From Candidatus Poribacteria bacterium (GTDB lineage: Bacteria; Poribacteria; WGA-4E; WGA-3G): a stretch of 6,014 nt of DNA. Location of the stretch: positions 1 to 6,014 of the forward strand of contig JAPPMR010000342.1 of NCBI GenBank assembly GCA_028818995.1, given 5' to 3'. Both the position numbers and the translations under genes were made by a program. Positions 1 through 5,497 of the stretch are shown in pieces. The notes beneath the pieces are model-generated. The model worked only from the letters and a program-made list of their open reading frames with translations, searched no databases and was not told the DNA's origin. Position 1 is the first letter of the stretch. Each line of letters begins with the position of its first letter.

Positions 1-31
1 GTACTTTAGAGGTAAAATCTTCGTTTGCCAT
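1..31 (-). CDS. Start of an unidentified leftward gene (partial)
   Basis: Reading the minus strand, an ATG at 31-29 is preceded at a spacing of five bases by a strong Shine-Dalgarno sequence (AGGAG, plus-strand CTCCT at 37-41, within the purine-rich stretch 34-43). The reading frame stays open to the edge and gives MANEDFTSKV. Ten codons are too few to identify a family. The call rests on the good ribosome binding site and on the divergent arrangement with the restriction-modification locus to its right. I see no convincing promoter for it between 45 and 125 on the minus strand. It could be a chance ATG, so confidence is moderate. Confidence 0.5.
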   Translation of the reverse strand, partial: MANEDFTSKV

Positions 32-168
32 AGCTTCTCCTCTGCGTAATGTCTATGAGATATATAGTGATTAACATAACATGGTATGCGTTGCTTGTCC
101 AGAAAATTGTGGCTTCTAAGAAGTATTCGATTCAGTTGTAATTTACACGTCAAATAAAGATTTTCAGG

Positions 169-197
169 TTGACTAACATGTTCATAAGTGATAAAAT
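169..197 (+). promoter_or_regulatory. Distal sigma70-like promoter of the restriction-modification locus
   Basis: TTGACT at 169-174 and TAAAAT at 192-197 are separated by exactly 17 bases, and each box differs from the consensus by one base. Transcription would begin near 204, giving a leader of about 105 bases before the endonuclease ATG. That leader would contain the second promoter and the small inverted repeats at 244-270. Sequence match only. Confidence 0.45.
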
Positions 198-243
198 ACA
201 TACTAACATTGTAACGAAGGTCATTGCAACCGTTCTAACTATC

Positions 244-270
244 GCAATTGTTGACATAATTGCAATGTCA
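244..270. promoter_or_regulatory. Overlapping inverted repeats over the proximal -35 box (possible operator)
   Basis: Two interlocked palindromes are visible. GCAATT (244-249) pairs with AATTGC (258-263) across eight bases, and TGACAT (252-257) pairs with ATGTCA (265-270) across seven. ATTGCAAT (259-266) is itself a perfect palindrome, and ATTGCAA occurs again at 223-229. The repeats cover the TTGACA box at 251-256, where a bound repressor or controller would block transcription. Restriction-modification loci are often controlled by a small C protein or by the methyltransferase itself. No C gene is visible here, so the regulator is unknown. AT-rich DNA gives such repeats by chance fairly often. 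Confidence 0.3.
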
Positions 271-279
271 CACTAATAA
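251..279 (+). promoter_or_regulatory. Proximal sigma70-like promoter of the restriction-modification locus
   Basis: A perfect TTGACA at 251-256 is followed after 17 bases by TAATAA at 274-279, a weak -10. Transcription from it would start near 286 and leave a leader of about 23 bases that still contains the ribosome binding site. A perfect TATAAT lies at 286-291, but it has no -35 at the right distance, and a start about seven bases beyond it would cut into the ribosome binding site at 296-303. I therefore favour the 274-279 box. Confidence 0.45.
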
Positions 280-308
280 ATTCACTATAATGATAGAGAA
301 GGAATTTT

Positions 309-869
309 ATGGATCTAAAAGGAATATCCAGCCAAATAGAAGATAAACTATCTGAGATTTTTTCTGAAGAACTAACATCGGGGTTAGCAGCACGCGAAGA
401 TTCTCGAGCTTTTGGAGCAATGATTGAAAAAAAGATAGCTGATAATTGGGACCAGATGTGCTCAGATCTTGGATATCCTGCGTTAGAACGACCAGGAAGA
501 CGTACCATCTTTGATTTTGCTCTACAGTTTGAAAATAGAATTATTGGAATTGATGTTAAAACTAAGGACCTAGATTCAACTCGGTACTCTGATGGTGGGA
601 TTTGTGCTGTTGGTAATTTGTTGAAATTTCTGGCAAATGATAATGGGATGTTCCTTATTGCAGAATTTGGACACAACAAATTATCTTCCCAGAGTGAAAA
701 ACGCGATTTTGTATATATCCGTGTAGCACCTTTTATTTTATTCCCTCAGGATGCATACAGAATTGAAACCTTGGTACTGGACAAATACGGCTTAATTACA
801 CAGTTAACCAAGTTTGGGAGGAAATTGATTGGAATCGGGATATTACTGATTTTTATGATATGTTCATAG
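309..869 (+). CDS. Type II restriction endonuclease, PD-(D/E)XK fold, frameshifted near its C-terminus
   Basis: The role is inferred to be cleavage of unmethylated DNA as partner of the methyltransferase that follows. The 186-residue frame shows a PD-(D/E)XK-like core: D69 in RRTIFDFA, then a hydrophobic strand ending in GIDVKTKD, with D82 and K84 as the D-x-K pair. E40 in a preceding helix could be the extra acidic residue. The start is set by GAGAAGGA (296-303), five bases before the ATG. From about residue 160 the frame stops looking like protein of this family and ends in a hydrophobic, low-quality tail (GIGILLIFMICS). The shifted frame continues with a typical helical C-terminus, given in the next entry. 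The intact protein would be about 224 residues. I do not recognise the specificity. The assignment rests on the motif plus the adjacent methyltransferase. Confidence 0.7.
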   Translation: MDLKGISSQIEDKLSEIFSEELTSGLAAREDSRAFGAMIEKKIADNWDQMCSDLGYPALERPGRRTIFDFALQFENRIIGIDVKTKDLDSTRYSDGGICAVGNLLKFLANDNGMFLIAEFGHNKLSSQSEKRDFVYIRVAPFILFPQDAYRIETLVLDKYGLITQLTKFGRKLIGIGILLIFMICS

Positions 870-982
870 ATCTCGCTATCCAACATTATAGACGAGTTAG
901 CAGTGACGCGTTAAGACGTATTGCAGATTTAGAGGCATTTAGAAACAATGGATACAAACATTTCTCATTTAATAGACGCTAA
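767..982 (+). pseudogene. C-terminal part of the endonuclease in the -1 frame
   Basis: After the TGA at 764-766 this frame is open to the TAA at 980-982. From about 788 it reads as plausible protein: RLNYTVNQVWEEIDWNRD, then a helical, charged stretch with DFYDMFIDLAIQHYRR and ALRRIADLEAFRNNG. It has no start codon or ribosome binding site suited to independent translation, and it joins the upstream endonuclease frame naturally if one base is missing at about 783-800. The 0-frame and this frame overlap from 767 to 869. I see no slippery heptamer (X XXY YYZ) there, so programmed frameshifting is unlikely. A real deletion or a sequencing error explains it better. Its last 35 bases overlap the methyltransferase start, as expected of a translationally coupled pair. 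Confidence 0.7.
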
Positions 983-2486
983 TATCGGAAAAGTTTTTAC
1001 ACCATTCAAATGGGCAGAATGGCTCATCAATAAATGGAATATCTTTGATGCGTGGCTTGACGGTGCTCATATTTGTGACCCTACAGCAGGACAAGGTGTA
1101 TTCGTCTTAGCGATGCTTGATATCGCACGGAACAAAGGAATTCCTATTACCACGGAACGTATGTCACGCCTAACTCTCATTGAGATAGTGCCTTCGCTCC
1201 TTGAGCAGTTCAGAGAAAATGTCCAGCAAGAATTTGGTGTAGATTTTCCTACCTCACAAATATTCTGTCAAGATATTATTACCGAGACGCATAAGGGAAA
1301 ATATGACATTCTTATCGGGAATCCTCCGTGGTCAAACTTCGGAGACTTACCTACGACTTACAAAACAGAAATTAAACCCTATTTTCTTCAAGAAGGACTT
1401 GTTGCGGATACGCAACGGACGCTTTTGGGTTCTTCCCGCGTTGATATAGCTGCATTGGTGCTGAAAGTTGTTTTGGGGAAACTACTCAAAAAGAACGGTT
1501 CAGGATATTTCTATTTACCGACATCTCTCTTTTTTGGTGATGGTGCACATAGCGGATTTAGAAATTATAGTGCTGATTACCGTAATTTTGCAGTGGATAC
1601 CGTCTTTGAGTTTTCATCTACTAAAGTGTTTGAGGGAATAAACACCGCATACTGTTGTGCAAGGTTGCAATGTGATACACAACAAGAATTTCCAGTCACA
1701 TATTTCAAAGAGGTAGACCGAAATTGGATTGAACATAAAGCATTACCGCTCAAAGATTCTGATGACCCGTGGCGGATTGTGCAAAACCTTGACGAACTCA
1801 ATGCGGGTGAAACGCTTGAAATTAGGTTAACACCTGAACAAAAGCCACGCCAGGGTGTGAATACATGCGGTGCGAATAGTGTTTTTATCTTTGACGATAA
1901 ACCCACTCATCTTCCAGAAGAATTTCTATACCCTCTCGCTACAAAGGAGATTTGGCGGCAAAACATATCATCACCTCAAAAATGGATTCTTCTGCCGTAT
2001 CATCGGGAAACAGGCAAACCGCTTACAAGGGATCAAATCGAAAAATATGACACATTGAGAGACTATCTTCAATGCCATCAAAACCAACTACAAGAAAGAA
2101 AAGGCACGATGCTGCGTGCGTCTATGAATAAGGGCAATTGGTGGGCATTGCTTGGTGTTGGTCCCTATTCGTTTGCACCTTTCAAGGTGATTTGGCAAGC
2201 GTATGGCAAAAACGATTTTAACCCGATTGTGCTAAGAGATGTAGACGGACAGATGTGGCAAGGCAATCAGGCAATGCATGCGTTTATTCCTTGTTGGTGT
2301 GAAAACGATGCACAAAGGATAAAGACTGCACTTGAGAATCCTCAAATTCCGGTATTGTTGCGACAACTCAATGGAGCAGGAAAGTGCAATTGGGCACAAC
2401 CAGGAAAGATAAAGAAAATTTTGTCGTTTGGTGAGGTTGAAAATAGAGACAGGAAGGTCACTCTTACTGCGAAAGCGGATGTTTGA
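948..2486 (+). CDS. Type II DNA adenine-N6 methyltransferase (gamma type, NPPW)
   Basis: This enzyme transfers a methyl group from S-adenosylmethionine to adenine N6 in the recognition site, protecting host DNA from the partner endonuclease. In the 512 residues the motifs run in gamma-class order: motif X GKVFTPFKWAEWL (14-26), SAM-binding motif I CDPTAGQG (43-50), acidic residue of motif II in LIEIVP (E79), motif III CQDI (D109), and catalytic motif IV NPPW (125-128). A motif VI-like GSGYFYLPTSLFF (184-196) follows, then a long C-terminal part that should hold the target recognition domain. The ATG at 948 has only AGAGG at 931-935, 12 bases away. Translation is probably coupled to the endonuclease, whose true stop (980-982) lies 35 bases inside this gene. 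The reading frame is intact, unlike its partner's. The recognition sequence cannot be read from the protein. Confidence 0.88.
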   Translation: MDTNISHLIDANIGKVFTPFKWAEWLINKWNIFDAWLDGAHICDPTAGQGVFVLAMLDIARNKGIPITTERMSRLTLIEIVPSLLEQFRENVQQEFGVDFPTSQIFCQDIITETHKGKYDILIGNPPWSNFGDLPTTYKTEIKPYFLQEGLVADTQRTLLGSSRVDIAALVLKVVLGKLLKKNGSGYFYLPTSLFFGDGAHSGFRNYSADYRNFAVDTVFEFSSTKVFEGINTAYCCARLQCDTQQEFPVTYFKEVDRNWIEHKALPLKDSDDPWRIVQNLDELNAGETLEIRLTPEQKPRQGVNTCGANSVFIFDDKPTHLPEEFLYPLATKEIWRQNISSPQKWILLPYHRETGKPLTRDQIEKYDTLRDYLQCHQNQLQERKGTMLRASMNKGNWWALLGVGPYSFAPFKVIWQAYGKNDFNPIVLRDVDGQMWQGNQAMHAFIPCWCENDAQRIKTALENPQIPVLLRQLNGAGKCNWAQPGKIKKILSFGEVENRDRKVTLTAKADV

Positions 2487-2488
2487 TG

Positions 2489-2658
2489 TGTTTGGGGACA
2501 CAACTATAGTAAACTTTAGAATTAACGAGACATTTCGAGATGTAGGAGGGAACTCCGATTCCCGACTATCAGTGAGGTTCGTCGCGATTCGGAGATCGCT
2601 CCTACGAAAAATGTGTATCTTTATTTTCAAAGTTCACTATAAAAAGTGTCCCCAAACA
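2489..2658. mobile_element. MITE-like palindromic element with 13-bp perfect terminal inverted repeats
   Basis: The left end TGTTTGGGGACAC (2489-2501) is the exact reverse complement of the right end GTGTCCCCAAACA (2646-2658). Similarity continues inward (TATAGT, AACTTT and GAA on both arms), weakens for about 20 bases, and recovers in an inner hairpin. The arms are equal, 78 bases each (2489-2566 and 2581-2658), around a 14-base centre. TTGAT flanks the element on both sides (2483-2487 and 2659-2663), consistent with a 5-bp target duplication. The left copy contains the methyltransferase stop codon. There is no coding capacity, so any movement would need a transposase elsewhere. Transcribed, it would fold into one long hairpin between two convergent genes and could serve as a bidirectional terminator. 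The family is not identified. Confidence 0.65.
2541..2606. repeat. Inner hairpin of the palindromic element
   Basis: Arms 2541-2566 and 2581-2606 are 26 bases each and pair with five mismatches around the 14-base loop 2567-2580. The arms contain GTAGGAG/CTCCTAC and CTCCGA/TCGGAG. This GC-richer core differs in character from the AT-rich outer arms. It may be an older dispersed repeat now enclosed by the outer terminal repeats, or simply the centre of the same element. From memory, similar GTAGGAG-N-CTCCGA palindromes recur in Poribacteria-like assemblies, but I could not check this. Confidence 0.55.
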
Positions 2659-2668
2659 TTGATTCAAA

Positions 2669-3439
2669 TTATTGGGAAGCCTTTAGTCTTGACCATGTTG
2701 TTGCTAATTTTCCATTAGGTTCAACATCAAAAGCATCTTCCCAGCCACTCATTAACTGCTTAATCTCAGCAGCCTCAAGCGCACGACTGAGAATGACGAT
2801 TTCATCAATAGCACCGGTATATGATTCAGGTCCGAATTTGAGTTGTAATACCTGACCTGCTTGTACTTTTCCACCCCATTCCGGTTTCCAATCAGCCTTG
2901 CCAGCATTCAGCGCACCTTCTTTGCTTTCTGGTTCACCGTCAACATACATCTCAACATTCTTGCCATCGTAAGTTCCTGCAACGTGATACCACTTCTTTT
3001 GCTCCAACTCAGTTTTTCCGTAAAACCCGGGTGTAATACCCTGGTCTGTCCAGATTCTAAAGGAGAAGCCATCAGGCACAGGTTCACCACCAGATTGGTC
3101 TTCAAGAAGATAAGCACCATTTTTCCTGACACCCGTATCCGAATCGGCATCTACTCGGAACCAAGCAGCGACTGTCAATTGCTCACTGATGCTTTTTAAG
3201 CTATCTGAATCTTGAACATCAATACTACCGCCGCCGCCTGCGACAACAGCTTGACCGAACTTACCATCTTCAAACTTGAAATTTCCGTTAATTTTGCCAT
3301 CATTTTTATTGCCTGATGAATCGTCAGCATTGCCTTCAAACAGCCATACACCAACGATCGCTTCGTCATTCTGCTCAAGTGCCCATGAAATGGCACAAAG
3401 ACATAAGAGCAACCCTACACTTATACTAAATAACTTCAT
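2669..3439 (-). CDS. Secreted LamG-domain (concanavalin A-like jellyroll) protein
   Basis: A 256-residue exported protein. Residues 1-20 are a signal peptide: K2, a hydrophobic run LLLCLCAI, then SWA before L21. The cysteines at 13 and 15 do not form a good lipobox, so signal peptidase I cleavage is favoured. Residues about 29-230 form a single LamG/concanavalin A-like domain with the usual landmarks: VGVWLFEGNADDSSG (29-43), LTVAAWF (88-94), WYHVAGTYDG (150-159), VEMYVDGE (162-169), and TGAIDEIVILSRALEAAEI (208-226). Such domains bind carbohydrate or protein ligands; no catalytic residues are evident. A short tail (KLATTWSRLK) follows. The start is supported by GGGAG (plus-strand 3448-3452) eight bases upstream. 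It converges on the methyltransferase, with the palindromic element between them. No clear promoter was found. The ligand is unknown. Confidence 0.85.
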   Translation of the reverse strand: MKLFSISVGLLLCLCAISWALEQNDEAIVGVWLFEGNADDSSGNKNDGKINGNFKFEDGKFGQAVVAGGGGSIDVQDSDSLKSISEQLTVAAWFRVDADSDTGVRKNGAYLLEDQSGGEPVPDGFSFRIWTDQGITPGFYGKTELEQKKWYHVAGTYDGKNVEMYVDGEPESKEGALNAGKADWKPEWGGKVQAGQVLQLKFGPESYTGAIDEIVILSRALEAAEIKQLMSGWEDAFDVEPNGKLATTWSRLKASQ

Positions 3440-3735
3440 TTGATAAACTCCCGTATCATATACATCGCTTACTATCCAGAACCTTACTGTAATTCATGGG
3501 TAAGGATAACTGGATTTCAGGATAACAGGAATCCTAATGATAGAAACTAAACTATCAAAATGAGTTCCCTTTAATTTTTAATATTGGAGATAATGTATCA
3601 TATTACATATTTATCGGCAAGTAGTTTCTTGTGATACAAAAGGAATCACAGTTTTCCGTTGATAGTCGCCTTACAAAATGGAATGTGGCATACGGTGTGC
3701 AAAGTTTTTGGCACAGAAGCACAAACTTTATTTTC

Positions 3736-3945
3736 TTTAGTCCCGTAGGGACGATATGTTTATAGAAGCGAGACCAATCCCTCTCTTTAGTCCCATGAAT
3801 CAACGCCAAATACGCGTATGGTATTTGGCGGGGACGATATGTTGTATTTTATCATCCGAGTTGATTATGCATATATCGTTCCTACGGAACTCAATTAAGG
3901 TGGTGTTAACGTTTTCTATAAACATATCGTCCCTACGGGACTGAA
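3736..3945. repeat. Cluster of four REP-like hairpins in nested inverted arrangement
   Basis: Four copies of a GTCCC-GTA-GGGAC hairpin followed by GATAT are present. Copies A (3736-3767) and B (hairpin 3790-3835) point right; copies C (hairpin 3878-3890, variant GTTCC/GGAAC) and D (3914-3945) point left. A and D are 32-base inverted copies with one mismatch, each ending in ATGTTTATAGAA. The A to B and C to D offsets are about 50 and 51 bases, so the block is symmetric. B and C also pair through GATATG/CATATATC. This resembles REPIN elements, which are non-autonomous hairpin pairs mobilised by RAYT-type transposases. No RAYT gene is in the window. Spacing and orientation rule out a CRISPR array. 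Confidence 0.65.
3790..3835. repeat. REP copy B with its loop replaced by a second palindrome
   Basis: The stem halves GTCCC (3790-3794) and GGGAC (3831-3835) match the other copies. Instead of the three-base GTA loop there are 36 bases: ATGAATCAA, then a perfect 10-bp inverted repeat CGCCAAATAC (3804-3813) / GTATTTGGCG (3821-3830) around GCGTATG. The flanks (TTTAG before, GATATGTTGTA after) match copy A, so the change is confined to the loop. It may be insertion of a tiny palindromic unit, or a recognised hairpin variant. Confidence 0.6.
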
Positions 3946-4028
3946 TAGTATATTTCAAATAATAAAGTGCATAAAGACAACACCTAAGTGGGAACAGTAA
4001 CACATACCCAAAATAACAGTAGGTTTAT

Positions 4029-4056
4029 TTGCCAAAAACTTTACACATCTTGGCAA
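4029..4056. promoter_or_regulatory. Inverted repeat upstream of the radical SAM gene promoter (possible operator)
   Basis: TTGCCAA (4029-4035) and TTGGCAA (4050-4056) are perfect reverse complements with 14 bases between them. Their centres are 21 bases apart, two turns of the helix, and the right half-site ends 10 bases before the -35 box at 4067. This position suits an activator or repressor dimer. As an alternative, the hairpin is followed by CAC and then a run of six T's (4060-4065), which looks terminator-like. However, the stem is short and no rightward gene lies upstream. Confidence 0.35.
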
Positions 4057-4066
4057 CACTTTTTTC

Positions 4067-4095
4067 TTGTGGATTCAGGTGGAATATGCTATATT
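4067..4095 (+). promoter_or_regulatory. Extended -10 promoter of the radical SAM gene
   Basis: TATATT at 4090-4095 is preceded by TGC (4087-4089), forming an extended -10. TTGTGG at 4067-4072 lies 17 bases upstream as a weak -35. Transcription would start at about 4102, giving a leader of about 26 bases that contains AGGAGA (4114-4119). This start falls after the upstream in-frame ATG at 4029, so it supports the later ATG at 4128. Confidence 0.45.
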
Positions 4096-4127
4096 TTAAA
4101 GCAAATTCAAAGCAGGAGACAAATCAA

Positions 4128-5438
4128 ATGGTTCAACCTAAAGCACCGCGCGCTTTTCATGTGATGACAAAACCAATAGGACCAATTTGCAATTTAGATT
4201 GTGAATACTGCTTTTATTTGGAAAAAGAAAAACTCTACCCTGAAACGCGCTCTTTCCGGATGGGCGACGAAACTTTGGAGAATTACGTTAAGCAATATAT
4301 TGAAGCACAGCAAGTTAATGAAGTTACGTTCGCGTGGCAAGGCGGCGAACCGACGTTGATGGGCGTTGACTTCTTCCGACAAGCAATCCGATATCAACAG
4401 AAGTATAGGCGCACCGGCATGACGATCCAAAATACATTTCAGACGAATGCCACGCTACTGGACGATGAATGGGGTCAATTTTTCAAGCAAAATAAATTTC
4501 TTATCGGAGTAAGTATTGACGGTCCACCTGAAATTCACGATAAATATCGTTATGATAAACGCGGTCGTCCATCATCAGAACAGGTAATTCGAGGGTTGCG
4601 GATTTTACAGAAGCATAACGTTGACTATAATATACTTTGTGTTGTGAACAGCCATAATGCCGAATATCCGAAGGAGATATACAAATATTTCAAAGAGCTC
4701 GGTGCGGAGTTCATGCAGTTTATTCCGGCGGTTGAGCACTTTGATGGAAAAAATGTGTCCCCGCGCTCGGTCACGGGAAAGCAGTACGGCAAATTCCTGT
4801 CTACCATTTTTGATGAATGGGTCGTTAATGACATCGGGAAGATATTTGTCCAGATTTTTGATGTGGCGTTAGAAGCGTGGTTAGGCTATAACCCAAGTTT
4901 GTGTGTTTTCAATGAGACTTGTGGTGATGCGATGGCAATTGAACACAATGGCGATCTCTATTCCTGTGATCATTACGTTACACCTGACTACTATATCGGC
5001 AACATAGAAGAGACCTCAATAGCGGACATGGTTGATTCAACATTTCAACGCAAATTTGGCACAGATAAACGCGATACGCTACCGGAATACTGCCGTAATT
5101 GCGAGGTCAAATTCGTCTGTAATGGTGGCTGTCCAAAAAACCGTATTATTAAAACGCCAGATGGTGAAGACGGTTTGAACTATCTCTGTGCTGGCTATAA
5201 GCATTTTTTCAATCACATTGACGAACCGATGAAACTGATGGCTTCGGCGCTCCAAGCGGGAAAACCCGCCAATAGTATTATACCGATGATGCGGGAACGT
5301 GGACAAGCAAAGGATAGGGGCAATAATTTGAGAATTCAGACCACCTCAACGTCATCACAGAAAATTGGGCGAAATTCCCCTTGCCCGTGCGGTAGTGGAC
5401 GGAAGTATAAGCAGTGCTGTATAGGGAAAAATGTATAA
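4128..5438 (+). CDS. Anaerobic sulfatase-maturating enzyme (radical SAM/SPASM) with C-terminal SEC-C motif
   Basis: This enzyme converts the active-site Cys or Ser of sulfatases to C-alpha-formylglycine using a SAM-derived radical, in the cytoplasm and without oxygen. The 436 residues show the radical SAM cluster CNLDCEYC (C21, C25, C28), the SAM-binding GGEPT (72-76), and SIDGP (129-133). The SPASM region has eight cysteines (C259, C265, C280, C322, C325, C331, C335, C354) spaced as in characterised enzymes of the family for two auxiliary [4Fe-4S] clusters. D281 directly after C280 matches the proposed catalytic base. Residues 413-431 add a SEC-C zinc motif (PCPCGSGRKYKQCC; C419, C421, C430, C431), beyond the usual end of the family. 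ATG 4128 has AGGAGA eight bases upstream. The in-frame ATG at 4029 would add 33 residues, lacks such a site, and lies before the promoter. No sulfatase gene is nearby. Confidence 0.88.
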   Translation: MVQPKAPRAFHVMTKPIGPICNLDCEYCFYLEKEKLYPETRSFRMGDETLENYVKQYIEAQQVNEVTFAWQGGEPTLMGVDFFRQAIRYQQKYRRTGMTIQNTFQTNATLLDDEWGQFFKQNKFLIGVSIDGPPEIHDKYRYDKRGRPSSEQVIRGLRILQKHNVDYNILCVVNSHNAEYPKEIYKYFKELGAEFMQFIPAVEHFDGKNVSPRSVTGKQYGKFLSTIFDEWVVNDIGKIFVQIFDVALEAWLGYNPSLCVFNETCGDAMAIEHNGDLYSCDHYVTPDYYIGNIEETSIADMVDSTFQRKFGTDKRDTLPEYCRNCEVKFVCNGGCPKNRIIKTPDGEDGLNYLCAGYKHFFNHIDEPMKLMASALQAGKPANSIIPMMRERGQAKDRGNNLRIQTTSTSSQKIGRNSPCPCGSGRKYKQCCIGKNV

Positions 5439-5497
5439 AAAAATAGCGTGTAACGCGAAGAAGGATTCATTCTATTTGTAAAAAAGAATATTAACTT

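Larger units (their letters stand above)
3440..4127. other. Gene-free stretch with palindromes and repeats
   Basis: No open frame here has a ribosome binding site or family resemblance; the short frames run through the repeat hairpins. Visible structures are an inverted repeat TGATAG (3538-3543) / CTATCA (3552-3557), an inverted repeat TGTGAT (3630-3635) / ATCACA (3645-3650), the REP-like cluster 3736-3945, an inverted repeat at 4029-4056, and the radical SAM gene promoter at 4067-4095. The 3538-3557 repeat lies about 100 bases upstream of the LamG start and might be a regulator site for that gene. The 3630-3650 repeat has arms 9 bases apart, too wide for a CRP site. I see nothing recognisable in 3651-3735 or 3946-4028. 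Confidence 0.6.

Noticed and set aside
286..291. Perfect TATAAT taken as the main -10 box of the endonuclease gene
   Set aside because: No -35 lies 16-18 bases upstream (only CAATGT-like sequence), and transcription from it would start inside the ribosome binding site.
767..869. Programmed -1 ribosomal frameshift joining the two endonuclease pieces
   Set aside because: No X XXY YYZ slippery heptamer in the right phase and no clear downstream pseudoknot or hairpin in the overlap.
2428..2855. Plus-strand open frames spanning the end of the methyltransferase and the palindrome (2428-2718, 2646-2855)
   Set aside because: They are out-of-frame readings of the methyltransferase end, the repeat and the antisense of the LamG gene, with no ribosome binding site or protein-like composition.
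3630..3650. TGTGAT...ATCACA as a CRP/FNR-like site
   Set aside because: The TGTGA and TCACA half-sites are 11 bases apart instead of the required 6, and no promoter or gene start is placed suitably beside it.
3736..3945. Possible CRISPR array, because a short repeat recurs about every 50 bases
   Set aside because: The copies face each other in pairs instead of pointing one way, the repeat is itself a hairpin with variable loop, the spacing between B and C is different, and no cas gene is near.
3603..4003. Short open frames on both strands around the REP cluster (for example 3603-3809 and 3800-4003 on the minus strand, 3756-3944 on the plus strand)
   Set aside because: They run through the palindromic repeats, have no ribosome binding sites, and their products resemble no protein family.
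4029..4127. Upstream in-frame ATG of the radical SAM gene as the true start
   Set aside because: The extra 33 residues do not resemble the family N-terminus, there is no ribosome binding site, and the likely promoter lies after this ATG. ATG 4128 has AGGAGA at good spacing.
5446..5456. GCGT-GTA-ACGC hairpin after the radical SAM gene as a terminator
   Set aside because: The stem is only four base pairs and no T run follows, so it is not a credible intrinsic terminator.
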